Counted from the first letter of the stretch, positions 36,658-45,808 are shown. The stretch is DNA of 64,000 nt from Nitrospina sp. (GCA_024648695.1 JACAVV010000005.1:248001-312000); one strand, 5' to 3'. Notes: generated by a model from the letters alone, not told the origin. Program-made: numbers and translations.

Positions 36658-37833
36658 ATGTCTGCATCCCCGCGAAACCGTTTCAACGGAGTGTTGTATG
36701 ACGGCCAAAGTGCCGGCAAAACCTCTGTGGCTCTTGGCTTCAACGCCAAGGGACTGGTACTCCAGCCGCCGCAGAGCAAGCCACTTCTTTGGCGCTATTC
36801 AAGCTTTCGATTAAAACAAGGCCAATCGGGCAAACCGCCCTTTCATATCGAATACCCGGTGGGACAGTCAGTCGAGCATCCCATGGCCACCCTGATGGTG
36901 GAGCATCCCGGTTTCCTGGCTCCCTGGGGGAACCTGCATCCCAAGTCGCTTCCGTGGTCCATGCGCCCCGGCAACTCCACGATCCAAAAGGTTTTGCTTT
37001 GGGGCGGATTGATTTGCATTCCTTTTTTACTGCTGTTCCTGTGGCGTTTCGCCATTCCGGCGATAGCTGACCGAGTGGCCATGAAAGTCCCCGAAACCTG
37101 GGAAGACCATCTCGGCACCGAATTTTACAAGGCCATCAATTTTAAAGAATACGAGACTGTCGATCTCGAACGGCAGAAGGCCATCGATACCATCGTTCGC
37201 CGTCTGTTAAAGGCGGCACCGGGACAGCCGTACCGGATTCGCGTCCATATGGTCAAGTGGAACATTGTAAACGCCTTCGCTTTACCCGGTGGCACCCTGG
37301 TCGTGTTTCAGGGCTTGCTGGACAAGACCGAAACGCCGGAAGAACTGGCCGGTGTGCTGGCGCATGAAATCCAGCATGTGCTTCTCCGCCATTCCACGCG
37401 CAATATCATTCATCATTATTCGACTTCGATGCTACTCAGCATGGTCGTCGGCGACTCGACCCAAATGATGGAAGCGATTTTGACTCTCGCAAACAGTATG
37501 GAAGGTTTGCGTCACACGCGAACGATGGAAGCCGAAGCAGATAAAGAAGGCATGACAATGATGGTGGCCGCGGGGATTGATCCTAAAGGAATGATCTCTA
37601 TTTTCGAAAGACTGTCCGAAGAACACAGTCAAATATTTCGAGATGAAGGAGACGATTCCGAAGCCTCCGAAACCGAAAAGAAGGCACTGGGATGGCTGGA
37701 TTTTTTCTCCGATCACCCCGGCTGGACCGACCGTCTCGATTCCCTTCACGCCATTGCCGACAAAAGCACCGTTCCCCCCAAACCCCTGTTGGAAAATTTC
37801 GACTGGACCCGGATGCATAATACGGATAGATGA
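36658..37833 (+). CDS. Membrane-anchored M48 metallopeptidase
   Basis: 391 residues. A cytosolic N-terminal domain of about 110 residues, one membrane helix (KVLLWGGLICIPFLLLFLWR), then the M48 catalytic domain with HEIQH at 236-240 in GVLAHEIQHVLLRH, the third zinc ligand Glu in MEAEADKEGM, and FSDHPGWTDRLDSL. It would cleave envelope proteins. Likely operon with the DUF898 gene. Confidence 0.93.
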   Translation: MSASPRNRFNGVLYDGQSAGKTSVALGFNAKGLVLQPPQSKPLLWRYSSFRLKQGQSGKPPFHIEYPVGQSVEHPMATLMVEHPGFLAPWGNLHPKSLPWSMRPGNSTIQKVLLWGGLICIPFLLLFLWRFAIPAIADRVAMKVPETWEDHLGTEFYKAINFKEYETVDLERQKAIDTIVRRLLKAAPGQPYRIRVHMVKWNIVNAFALPGGTLVVFQGLLDKTETPEELAGVLAHEIQHVLLRHSTRNIIHHYSTSMLLSMVVGDSTQMMEAILTLANSMEGLRHTRTMEAEADKEGMTMMVAAGIDPKGMISIFERLSEEHSQIFRDEGDDSEASETEKKALGWLDFFSDHPGWTDRLDSLHAIADKSTVPPKPLLENFDWTRMHNTDR

Positions 37834-37885
37834 TTAACCCCAGCTATATAAGAAATTTGAAACCCAAAAGACGATTCATTTATAC

Positions 37886-37993
37886 AACTCTCTTATAGAG
37901 GACCAAATTTATGGGCCTTTAGCCATAATTAACCCCTTCATCTCCTCTCCCCATTACGGGAAAAGAGGAATCTTTTTATCCATAACTGAAGTC
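37886..37993. repeat. Degenerate copy of MITE family II
   Basis: Shares with the copies at 5624 and 41822 the order TTATGGGCCTTTAGCC, AACCCCTTCATCTCCTCTCC, a short spacer, and TTTTTATCCATAACTGAAGT. It lies in the 280-base gap between two convergent transcription units. Confidence 0.5.
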
Positions 37994-38058
37994 AGATTAG
38001 TCCGTTTTGGTGTATTATTTATTCTGCAAAAGAACACACTTGATTGTGATTCCAGGGG

Positions 38059-38089
38059 AAAAAATGGGGCCATTCCAAGGAATGGCCCC
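38059..38089 (-). terminator. Terminator of the 176-residue gene
   Basis: Perfect 11-base stem GGGGCCATTCC/GGAATGGCCCC with an A-run on the left, which is a T-run for the minus strand. Confidence 0.85.
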
Positions 38090-38114
38090 AGGTGTTAAGT
38101 CTCGAAACCTACGT

Positions 38115-38645
38115 TTAGCTTTGCCCAACTAAAGCGACGTCGACTTCAACTTCTTTCGTACTGATGGTGATATCGCTACTTTCTGCTTCTTCAGGGGTTC
38201 CAAATTCTTTAAGGTTTTTACTGATCTTTTTCACTTTCTTGGCAAATCCCTTTACGAATTTCGGAAGCATGGCGGAAGCTTCAATCCGAATCAACAGTTG
38301 TTCCTCGATCAATGGTTTACGGCTTTTCACTTCACCTGCCTGATAAACCACCCGGTTCAATCGGAATTTTTTACTTTTGTTGTCAGACCCCCATTCCAGA
38401 GCATCGAAGGATCCATTTTCACTGTCGTTATATTCATAAGTATAAGGAACAGCAAAACCCTTCTCCTGGAAAAAGGCTTCCAGAGCACGAATATCGTCAC
38501 TGACATTATCGATTTCATCACCAAGCCCTGCAATAGCTTCGCTGTAGGAGTCAAACGCTTCGGTAGCTTTGGCAACGGATTTTTCCAAAGATTTATTTTT
38601 AAATTCATGAACTAAATTTTCTTTAACCGTACTTTTATTTTCCAT
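38115..38645 (-). CDS. Hypothetical protein, paralogue of the next gene
   Basis: 176 residues, charged, no signal peptide. The segment IRALEAFFQEKGFAVPYTYE, then KFRLNRVVYQAGEVKSRKPL and MLPKFVKGFAKKVKKISKNL align directly with the N-terminal 160 residues of the gene at 38894-39985. No known family. The shared core (about 110 residues) ends in a basic helix, so a nucleic-acid contact is conceivable. Confidence 0.75.
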   Translation of the reverse strand: MENKSTVKENLVHEFKNKSLEKSVAKATEAFDSYSEAIAGLGDEIDNVSDDIRALEAFFQEKGFAVPYTYEYNDSENGSFDALEWGSDNKSKKFRLNRVVYQAGEVKSRKPLIEEQLLIRIEASAMLPKFVKGFAKKVKKISKNLKEFGTPEEAESSDITISTKEVEVDVALVGQS

Positions 38646-38837
38646 AACATCCTCTTTCGGATAAATTTTTATTATTTAAGGCAAAAAAAATCGACGGCAA
38701 TCAAGCCAATGTTTTGCCCAATCAAGGACCTTGCCTGCTAATCAAAGCATTTGCAACAAATCAATGTTACAGATTTTAATATAAAACAAACTCTAATCTT
38801 GTCAACAGAAAATTTAAAACAAAAACATTTTTCATAA

Positions 38838-38863
38838 AAAAGGGCCACCCCGGAAGGTGGCCC
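38838..38863 (-). terminator. Terminator of the 363-residue gene
   Basis: Stem GGGCCACC/GGTGGCCC with an A-run on the left, a T-run in the minus-strand transcript. Confidence 0.8.
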
Positions 38864-38893
38864 AGACTCATTTGCGGATTGAAAACAAAACGG

Positions 38894-39985
38894 CTAACTT
38901 CCCGGTTTCTTCCTGGTTACAATCAAATCTCCTTTTCGTGATGATTTAGCAGATTTTGTTGACGCCTTCTTTTTAGGGGAAGTTGCTTTTTTGGTACTTT
39001 TCGATTCAGCCGCATTTTTTTTGCCGGAAACGGATTTGGAAGCGCCCTTTTTGACAGAGGATTTATTACCCGCTTTGGGAATTTTCTCTTTATTCCCGGA
39101 ACTCTTCTTTGTTTCCGTTTTCTTTACAATGGTCTTTTTGTTCGAATCAGACGCTTCCAATTCCCTGGAGGGGATATTCACCTTCGAAGCTTTTGCAGGT
39201 TTTACGCTCATGGCCACCGGTTTCTTTTCAGACAGCAAATCAGTGGCACCTTTGGACTCCGCCTTCGAGGGGGTTGACACCTTCGGCGACACAGTAACCG
39301 CCCTTCCCCTTGATTTCGTTTCATGCAAAGAGTCTTTATCCGAAGCAGATTCCTCTTGGGATATGCTGGGAGTGGAAGTAATTGTGACTTCGGTTTTATC
39401 TGAAGATTCTACGGGACCGGTTTTGGCAGAACCTTGCTCCTCTTTTGGGAGATCCGTTCTACTTTCTTTCAATACAGCTCCGCTGTCGCAACCATTTAAC
39501 TCTTCCCTGGAATCGATTTTGAGCGTATGGATTGCCAGCGAACTTCCCTTTTTGCTTTTGCTGTACTTCCTGGCTTTTTTTGAAAAGGCTTTAACAAATT
39601 TGGGAAGTTTTTCGAAGGCGTCCATTCGAACCATCAACGGCTCTTCGAGTAATGGCTTTTTACTGACCAACATTCCTTTACGATAAACCGCGCGGTTTAA
39701 ACGAAACCGTCCGTTGCTTCCATCTCTACTCCATTCGATTCTTTCGGATTTTCCTGAAGACCCTTTTTTGTATTCAAAGGAAAAAGGAAGCGTTACATTC
39801 ATTCCCTGAAAAAAGGTATCCAGACTTTTGATGTCTTCGTTGATGCTTTCGGCTTTCAGGCGGGGTTTCCCGTTGAGTCGGGAAAACGCCCCAAAATCTT
39901 TGACTGATTTGAGAACATTTTTTTGCAGGGAATCATCATAAAATTTTGGAGGAACCCTCACCGCATTATAAGTATCATTTTCCAT
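38894..39985 (-). CDS. Protein with conserved core and histone-H1-like basic tail
   Basis: 363 residues from the ATG at 39985, which follows GGAGGTG by four bases; an ATG at 39997 overlaps that site. Residues about 1-155 are paralogous to the 176-residue neighbour (TFFQGMNVTLPFSFEYKKGS, RFRLNRAVYRKGMLVSKKPL, LPKFVKAFSKKARKYSKSKK). The remaining 200 residues are low complexity: a Ser/Thr/Glu-rich part, then Lys/Ala/Ser repeats such as KKATSPKKKASTKSAKSSRK, the composition of bacterial histone-H1-like proteins. I infer a DNA- or RNA-binding role. Each of the two paralogues has its own terminator. Confidence 0.78.
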   Translation of the reverse strand: MENDTYNAVRVPPKFYDDSLQKNVLKSVKDFGAFSRLNGKPRLKAESINEDIKSLDTFFQGMNVTLPFSFEYKKGSSGKSERIEWSRDGSNGRFRLNRAVYRKGMLVSKKPLLEEPLMVRMDAFEKLPKFVKAFSKKARKYSKSKKGSSLAIHTLKIDSREELNGCDSGAVLKESRTDLPKEEQGSAKTGPVESSDKTEVTITSTPSISQEESASDKDSLHETKSRGRAVTVSPKVSTPSKAESKGATDLLSEKKPVAMSVKPAKASKVNIPSRELEASDSNKKTIVKKTETKKSSGNKEKIPKAGNKSSVKKGASKSVSGKKNAAESKSTKKATSPKKKASTKSAKSSRKGDLIVTRKKPGS

Positions 39986-40242
39986 CGTCACCTCCATGGA
40001 AAAGGGTTTGATTAATGGGTAAGTTACATTTGAATCAATTCATTCCAACTTAAAAGTTCAGAAAGGTTCAGCCTATAAAAATCATTAAAAACTCCCTCGG
40101 CTGAGAAATGGAGTTTTGCCATTCAAGGCAGGAGGTAACCAATCAAGATTATAGAACCCACGATACTGCAATACAGGTTTCTGTCAATGCCAAAATCGGA
40201 CTAAACACAATTTGCCCGATCAGGCGTTCACAAACGGATCGT

Positions 40243-41808
40243 TTAAATCAATTTTTCCCTTTTCAAAAACTGTTGAACCACGTCGGGCACATCGCGTTTT
40301 TTTTCATCGACTTGAAAGTTCAAGTCCATCATCGTTGCGTCATCGATTCGCGATTCCAAAAGCGAAACAACTTTTTTCAAATGTGGAAAGCGGGTCAACG
40401 TATCACGGCGAATCACCGGTCCTGCAAAATAGGGTGGAAAAAAATCAGCATCGTCTTTCAGGGACTTCAGATTATAGGCGGGTATCCTGCCATCGGTGGA
40501 AAAACCCACGATAAGATCGACTGCCCCCTCTGCAATGGCGCGGTAGATCAGGCTGGGATCCAGATCCTGAACTTGCCCGAATTGAAATCCGTAAGCTATT
40601 TTGAATCCTGGATAACCATCCGACCGTTCCTGAAACTCCGGGGAAAAGCCTGCTGTCAATTTGGGGGCGAAAGGATTCAAATCCGAAATGGTTCGCCATC
40701 CGTTTTTCCGGGCATCGGATTGACGGACGGTGATGGTGTAGGTGTTGTTGAATCCGAATGGTTTCAGCCAAACCAGATCGAATCGTTTCTGGTACTCATG
40801 CCGAATACGCTCGGTCAATCCGGAGGCATCCTTCAATGGACCCTGATTCAGTATCGCCATCATGGCGGTTCCAGTGTATTCTGCATAGAGATCGATATCT
40901 CCCTGCACGAGGGCGTTGTGGCAAATCAGCGTGCCTCCCAGATTGAATTTACGTTCCACGGAGAGTTGAGTCCGCGCCTCGATCAACTGCGCCATTAGTT
41001 CGCCGAGAATGTTTTGTTCGGTGAAGTTTTTCGATCCGATTCGTATCACCCTCTTTCCGGAAGAACCCTTTTCGAAGCTACTTCCAGGCAGACCGGTCAT
41101 GATAAATAAACCGGCCATCAACACCAGACCGGTTTTCCATACTCGGCGCTGTTGAATACTCATAGCTCTTTGTTGCCGCGGATTGAAAAATTTTTCCACA
41201 GCACCCAAAAACGCATCGACTAACAACGCAAGCAGAGCGGCAGGAATTGCGCCCAGGCAAATCAGGCGGGTATTGGAAAGTGCGAGGCCCCGGTTGATGA
41301 ATTCTCCCAGACCACCGGCTCCGATAAATGCGGCGAGGGTGGCGATTCCGACTCCTACCACGGCGGCGGTTCGCACGCCGGCGAGTATGGTGGGTAAAGC
41401 GAGAGGAATCTGGACGTCCCGCATTTTTTGAAACGCGGTCATGCCCATTCCGTCAGCGGCTTCCAGGATTTCGGGCGCGACGCCCTGTAATCCGGTAACG
41501 GTGTTTCTCAGGACAGGGAGCAGGGCATATAGGACGAGAGCGGTAATGGCGGGCAATACGCCGATCTGCTGAAACAGGGCCAGCAAGATGACCAGCATGG
41601 CAAGACTGGGTATGGTTTGCAGAATGCCCGCTGAAGCCAACAACAATCGGCCTGTACCGGGTCGAAAGTAAGCCCAGATCCCAAGCGGTACACCGATCAA
41701 CACACCGGTGAAGGTGGAGACTCCGGTGAGAAAAATGTGTTCGCCAAGCCGTTGCCATAATTCCGGCAGGCGCTCTAAAAGGTAAGTGGTCCAGGATAAA
41801 TCAGACAT
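40243..41808 (-). CDS. Osmoprotectant ABC transporter, fused permease and binding protein
   Basis: 521 residues. Residues 1-215 are a ProW/OpuCB-like permease with about six helices and the ATPase contact loop EAADGMGMTAFQKMRDVQIP. Residues about 245-521 are an OpuAC/QAT-type substrate-binding domain (IRIGSKNFTEQNILGELMAQ, DIDLYAEYTGTAMMAILNQG, DLIVGFSTDGRIPAYNL). Such fusions are known for glycine betaine, choline or carnitine uptake. The ATPase gene lies upstream on the same strand with a MITE in between. Confidence 0.93.
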   Translation of the reverse strand: MSDLSWTTYLLERLPELWQRLGEHIFLTGVSTFTGVLIGVPLGIWAYFRPGTGRLLLASAGILQTIPSLAMLVILLALFQQIGVLPAITALVLYALLPVLRNTVTGLQGVAPEILEAADGMGMTAFQKMRDVQIPLALPTILAGVRTAAVVGVGIATLAAFIGAGGLGEFINRGLALSNTRLICLGAIPAALLALLVDAFLGAVEKFFNPRQQRAMSIQQRRVWKTGLVLMAGLFIMTGLPGSSFEKGSSGKRVIRIGSKNFTEQNILGELMAQLIEARTQLSVERKFNLGGTLICHNALVQGDIDLYAEYTGTAMMAILNQGPLKDASGLTERIRHEYQKRFDLVWLKPFGFNNTYTITVRQSDARKNGWRTISDLNPFAPKLTAGFSPEFQERSDGYPGFKIAYGFQFGQVQDLDPSLIYRAIAEGAVDLIVGFSTDGRIPAYNLKSLKDDADFFPPYFAGPVIRRDTLTRFPHLKKVVSLLESRIDDATMMDLNFQVDEKKRDVPDVVQQFLKREKLI

Positions 41809-41821
41809 CAGGACTCTACTT

Positions 41822-41984
41822 TAATACGAGTTATGATTAAGAGGAATGAAATCTAAAAAGCCCTTTAAGTTGGCCAAATCTCTTATTGAAGGCTTTAAAA
41901 TGTGGGCCTCCGGCCTTTTTTATCCCCCTCAACTTAATCCTCTCTCTCCAGGGGAGAGGGTGTTTTGCTATCCGTAACTGGGGT
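41822..41984. mobile_element. MITE family II copy inside the end of the ATPase gene
   Basis: About 163 bases, related along its length to 5624-5782: ACGAGTTATGATTAAGAGG at one end, GTGGGCCTCCGGCC and the CCTCTCTCTCCAGGGGAGAGG hairpin in the middle, and CTATCCGTAACTGGGGT at the other end. It lies between the permease gene and the ATPase gene and provides the ATPase stop codon. Confidence 0.7.
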
Positions 41985-42731
41985 TACTTTAAACACATCT
42001 AAATTTTTTTGAGATTTTTGCAACAGGTCCCGGACGAATGGGGTGGCAGGACGATTAAGGAGTTCCTTGCCCCCTCCGACTTGCTCCAGCCGCCCTTTGT
42101 TGAGTACGGCAATGCGATCGCCTAAAGTGAGGGCTTCCAGAACATCGTGAGTGACAAACACTACGGTCTTTCCTAACCTCTGTTTCAAGGCTAAAAATTC
42201 CTGCTGAATATTGTCGCGGGTGATGGCATCCAATGCACCGAACGGTTCGTCCATCAACAGGCAGGGCGGGTCTCCCGCTAATGCGCGGGCTACGGCAACG
42301 CGCTGTTGCTGTCCTCCGGACAATTCGTCAGGGAAGCGGTCGGTATATTCCGCCAGGGGCAATCCCAGAAGTTCCAGCAGTTCCTCGATCTTGTCCTGAG
42401 TTTCTTGTACCGGCAGATTCAATAACCGGGGAACGATTCCCACATTAGCTCGAATGGTCATATGAGGAAACAGACCGATGCCCTGAAACACATAGCCAAT
42501 GGAACGCCGCAATTGCACGGGATCGGATTGGCGTATATCGGATCCGTTCACGAAGACGGTTCCCTGGCTTGGCTCGATCAGACGATTGATCATTTTAAGA
42601 ACCGTCGATTTGCCGCTTCCGGAAGAACCTAACAGGGTCAGGCATTCTCCCTGCTCAATTTCCAGGGAAAGGTCATCGACCACATTATTTTTGCTGTCAT
42701 AGGATTTGCTTATGTGATCAAGTCGGATCAT
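41934..42731 (-). CDS. Osmoprotectant ABC transporter ATPase
   Basis: 265 residues. Walker A GSSGSGKST, Q-loop VFQGIGLF, signature LSGGQQQRVAVARAL, Walker B LLMDEPFGALD and the switch histidine in VFVTHDVLEA. The family usually has a longer C-terminus with CBS domains; here the last residues (VTPVTDSKTPSPLERED) are encoded by the mobile element at 41822-41984, so the C-terminus is element-derived and possibly truncated. The nucleotide-binding core is complete, so it may still work. It pairs with the fused permease/binding gene downstream. Confidence 0.92.
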   Translation of the reverse strand: MIRLDHISKSYDSKNNVVDDLSLEIEQGECLTLLGSSGSGKSTVLKMINRLIEPSQGTVFVNGSDIRQSDPVQLRRSIGYVFQGIGLFPHMTIRANVGIVPRLLNLPVQETQDKIEELLELLGLPLAEYTDRFPDELSGGQQQRVAVARALAGDPPCLLMDEPFGALDAITRDNIQQEFLALKQRLGKTVVFVTHDVLEALTLGDRIAVLNKGRLEQVGGGKELLNRPATPFVRDLLQKSQKNLDVFKVTPVTDSKTPSPLERED

Positions 42732-42772
42732 GCCTTCACCGTTTAAGTGAGCCTGTAAATTTTAGCAATCAG

Positions 42773-43366
42773 TCATGTTGAGGCTTCTTCGTCAAACCAT
42801 TTTTTGGGCATCTGGGGTGCTTTGAAATTCAGAATGTAATCGAGTGCTTCCTCCGGTGTGGAAACTACACCAAACAGGTTTAACGTTTCCTTTTTGGCGA
42901 ATTTGAGATCGATCATTTCTTTGAAGTAATCCACCAGGGGATTAAAAAAACCTTCGATGTTTAAAAACACCAATGGCTTCTGGCTTAGCTTCAATTGCTT
43001 CATCGACAGGATTTCAGTAACTTCTTCAAGAGTACCAATGCCGCCGGGAAGGACGATGAAGGCATCCGCAAGTTGATCCATCTCCGCCTTGCGCTCCCGC
43101 ATGCTTTGGCTGATGATCAATTCATCGGCTTCGATGTAATCGATATCTTTACCCATAAAGAACTCCGGGATCACGCCAACTACACGGCCTGACTCCTGAT
43201 GAACACCGCGTGCGACACAACCCATCAAACCAATGCGGGCACCACCATATACCAGGTCGATCCCCTTTTGGCCCATCAGGATTCCCAAATCCATCGCCGC
43301 ATTTTTGAATATTTCATCGACAGACGCACTGGACGCACAAAACACACAAATGGTTTTTATGGTCAT
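42773..43366 (-). CDS. LOG-family phosphoribohydrolase
   Basis: 197 residues from the ATG at 43366 (open frame extends to 43438 inside the next gene). Motifs GGARIGLMG and PGGIGTLEEVTEIL with the catalytic Arg/Glu arrangement of LOG proteins, which release bases from nucleoside 5'-monophosphates. The start CVFCASSASVDEIFKNAA is typical. The ATG lies one base after the TGA of the dGTPase-like gene, so translation is probably coupled. Confidence 0.92.
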   Translation of the reverse strand: MTIKTICVFCASSASVDEIFKNAAMDLGILMGQKGIDLVYGGARIGLMGCVARGVHQESGRVVGVIPEFFMGKDIDYIEADELIISQSMRERKAEMDQLADAFIVLPGGIGTLEEVTEILSMKQLKLSQKPLVFLNIEGFFNPLVDYFKEMIDLKFAKKETLNLFGVVSTPEEALDYILNFKAPQMPKKWFDEEAST

Positions 43367-43367
43367 A

Positions 43368-44537
43368 TCATTTCCAGGGCTGATCGGACTCGTCTTTTTC
43401 ATCGGGACTGAACAGTTTTTTATATTCATTAATGACATAGCGGTCCGTCATTCCCGCTATATAATCGCAAACATGCCTGTGCCGTGTTTCTTTATTTGCA
43501 ACGTGGACTACTGATTCCGGCAATAAACCGGGATGATTCAAATACGCTTCAAACACCTGCGTCAAAAACAACTCCGCTTTGAACTCCATGCGCTTCACCC
43601 TTCGGTGAGCGTACATGTTTTTACGCAAAAAGTTTTTCAACTCCAGATGCTTTTCGTTGAATCCCTTGCTGAATCCGGCCACACGGCCTTTGGCAGAACG
43701 GATATCATCCACCGTTTTGATTTTATACTTCTTTATATTCTTCAGGGTGTGTTTTCGGAAATCGGTGATTTGCTGATTGATGATAGCGCGCACGATCTGA
43801 TATTTCTTTAAATTCAAATCGAGACCGGGGTACTTTTTATCAAGCGTTTCCTCGTTATCCCTCCAAAGCGCCACGCTACGCACCTGATCCAAATCCAGGA
43901 GGCCAGATGTGATGCCATCGTCCAAGTCATGAGCGTTGTAAGCAATGCCGTCGGCGAAGTCGGCCACCTGCGCTTCCAAAGAAGGAAAACGATATCCCTC
44001 CTTGTTAGAGATCGGGTTCTCCGAATCTTTGGAATGCTTGCTGACCCCTTCCATCACTTCCCAGGTGAGATTGAGTCCATCAAATTCGGGGTAGCGTTTT
44101 TCCAGAAGCTTCACGATGCGCAAACATTGCCGGTTGTGCTCGAATCCACCGAAACCCTTCATCAACCGGTTCAAAACTTCCTGACCCGTATGCCCAAAAG
44201 GGGGATGACCTAAATCATGCGCCAGTGCGATGGCTTCGGCGAGGTCTTCGTTCAGTTGCAGGGATTTACAAATAGAACGCGCGATTTGCGCCACTTCCAG
44301 AGAATGGGTCAGGCGCGTGCGATAGTAGTCGCCTTCGTGATAAACGAACACCTGTGTCTTGTATTCCAGGCGCCGGAATGCAGAGGAATGGATGATACGG
44401 TCGCGGTCGCGTTGGAATCGGGTTCGATAAGGATGCTCGGATTCGCGATGCTGTCGGCCCAGGCTGTCGCCGCTTTTTTGTGCGTAGGATGCCAGGTGGT
44501 CGCGTTCGAATTTTTCAATGTCCTGCCTTTTAATCAA
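43368..44537 (-). CDS. dgt: dGTPase-like HD-domain triphosphohydrolase
   Basis: 389 residues. HD motif residues are seen in RLTHSLEVAQIARSICKSL and ALAHDLGHPPFGHTGQEVLN; the family entry YRTRFQRDRDRIIHSSAFRR is also present. It hydrolyses dNTPs to nucleosides and triphosphate. The reading frame begins at a TTG (44537) with no good ribosome binding site; no ATG lies near, so the exact start is uncertain. Coupled to the LOG gene. Confidence 0.92.
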   Translation of the reverse strand: MIKRQDIEKFERDHLASYAQKSGDSLGRQHRESEHPYRTRFQRDRDRIIHSSAFRRLEYKTQVFVYHEGDYYRTRLTHSLEVAQIARSICKSLQLNEDLAEAIALAHDLGHPPFGHTGQEVLNRLMKGFGGFEHNRQCLRIVKLLEKRYPEFDGLNLTWEVMEGVSKHSKDSENPISNKEGYRFPSLEAQVADFADGIAYNAHDLDDGITSGLLDLDQVRSVALWRDNEETLDKKYPGLDLNLKKYQIVRAIINQQITDFRKHTLKNIKKYKIKTVDDIRSAKGRVAGFSKGFNEKHLELKNFLRKNMYAHRRVKRMEFKAELFLTQVFEAYLNHPGLLPESVVHVANKETRHRHVCDYIAGMTDRYVINEYKKLFSPDEKDESDQPWK

Positions 44538-44712
44538 AACAATACCGAAAAAACTTTAATTCATTAGCAATGGTTTAAAGGAGAAAGAAGAATATTAAAA
44601 TGTTTTGGATGGGATTGGTAGGAAAAACCAAAGGAAGGCCTTGATTCAAAAAAAAGAAATCACAGGGAAAGCATACCGGAATTTCGCTATTCAGGAATTT
44701 GCTATGTAAAAA

Positions 44713-45417
44713 TCAGTTTTGGAGTACGTTGGTAGTGTTGGTTTGTCCAATTTGAATGACCGAGGCTGAATTGCCATCGCTCAATTGATCAACATAAGCT
44801 TCATGAGACACACCTTCCTGACTGACCCACGCCGAGTTATCATTTGCAAGCTGATTGATTTCCGCAATACAATTCAAACAAGTTTCCGATTCGAATCCAC
44901 CTAGATACACCTCGGCGAAATTGCCATTTCCATCCTGCACAATCAGGGCTTCGTTGCCAATTCCATCCTGGGAAATCATGGTTCCATTGTCTTCTCCAAT
45001 TTGAGACACATCCCCATAATTATCCACTCCGGTTTGATCAACATCTGCAATATTTTCCAAGCCAGAGTCTGGTGATATTTGGTCAATCCTGGCTACATTC
45101 ACTTCACCGTCCTGGGCAACATTTGCGGTATTGGCGTCACCCACCTGATCCACCACAGAACTATTGCTTTCTCCATTTTGATCGATCAATGCATTATTGT
45201 CATTACCGTCTTCGGTAATCATCACGGCATTTGCCGTCCCTACCTGGCCAACATTTGCGGCGTTATTGTCACCGCCTTGCTCCATTTGGGCAGAATTGTC
45301 ATCCCCACTTTGGTTCACATTGGCCACATTACTGGCAATAACCGAAGTAGCTGTTAAGACCAAAGTAAGGCTAATTATAAATAAAACCATCCGTTTCCAG
45401 AAAGAATTATTCATCAT
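44713..45417 (-). CDS. Curlin-repeat secreted protein A
   Basis: 234 residues, GGAG before the ATG, signal peptide ending near VIASNV. The rest is about 18 units of 11 residues (DGNDNNALIDQ, NGESNSSVVDQ, VGDANTANVAQ), the strand pattern of curli subunits, which stack as a beta-solenoid amyloid outside the cell. It contains one unit with ETCLNCIAEINQ and ends NTTNVLQN. Its signal peptide differs from the main subfamily, and it is last in the transcription order. It is preceded by a strong hairpin and a gene remnant. Confidence 0.88.
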   Translation of the reverse strand: MMNNSFWKRMVLFIISLTLVLTATSVIASNVANVNQSGDDNSAQMEQGGDNNAANVGQVGTANAVMITEDGNDNNALIDQNGESNSSVVDQVGDANTANVAQDGEVNVARIDQISPDSGLENIADVDQTGVDNYGDVSQIGEDNGTMISQDGIGNEALIVQDGNGNFAEVYLGGFESETCLNCIAEINQLANDNSAWVSQEGVSHEAYVDQLSDGNSASVIQIGQTNTTNVLQN

Positions 45418-45508
45418 TTATTCTCCATCAAGTGTTTTCATCATAAACACTTTCGGGGTCGAAACTTTTCAAGAACGATGACCTTGCTTACCCTCGTATT
45501 TTTTTAGA

Positions 45509-45539
45509 GAGCGAACCGGAGGGGGGCTCCGGTTCGCTC
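45509..45539. repeat. Perfect 13-base-pair hairpin
   Basis: GAGCGAACCGGAG (45509-45521) with CTCCGGTTCGCTC (45527-45539), loop of five G. No T-run on the minus strand, so it is not a canonical terminator. It lies between the curlin remnant and gene A and could stabilise or process the mRNA. Confidence 0.7.
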
Positions 45540-45581
45540 CCTTGAAACAAACTCCAACTCCCTAGAGCCGAAGTTTTCAGA

Positions 45582-45671
45582 TTAGTTTTGCGTGATAGAA
45601 CTCATGTTGCCACTACCCGATTGAGACACGACGCCGATGTTTCCAGATCCATTCTGAGTAGTTTCGGCGTT
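45582..45671 (-). pseudogene. C-terminal remnant of a curlin paralogue
   Basis: An open stretch of 29 codons reads NAETTQNGSG and SGSGNMSSITQN, then TAA at 45582. This is the C-terminal signature of the main paralogues (GNVSMITQN-like). No signal peptide or start precedes it; instead the conserved hairpin repeat at 45694 lies directly upstream, at a distance like that before intact paralogues. Most of a gene was evidently deleted. Confidence 0.75.
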
Positions 45672-45693
45672 AAAATTAAAAAATGTTCAAAAG

Positions 45694-45760
45694 CTGAACA
45701 TGGGAAGAAGCGTGAAGTGGTTTTGGGTAAACAGCGTCTTCACGCTTCCTACCTGTTCAG
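45694..45760. repeat. Curlin-locus hairpin repeat, copy 1
   Basis: Arms CTGAACATGGGAAGAAGCG and CGCTTCCTACCTGTTCAG form a long imperfect stem. Almost the same as copy 2 at 47562, including the central GTTTTGGGTAAACAGCG. Upstream of the curlin remnant. Confidence 0.85.
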
Positions 45761-45808
45761 ATTTTTACTATAGGGAGACAAACTGCCGTTTCCAGTGGTC
45801 GTGGGCCG

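Noticed and set aside
38991-39686. 231-codon Phe/Leu-rich plus-strand open frame, membrane-like in composition
   Set aside because: It is the complement of the Lys/Ser/Glu-rich tail of the histone-H1-like gene; no ribosome binding site.
40108-40998. 296-codon plus-strand open frame
   Set aside because: Antisense to the transporter binding domain, which has clear family motifs.
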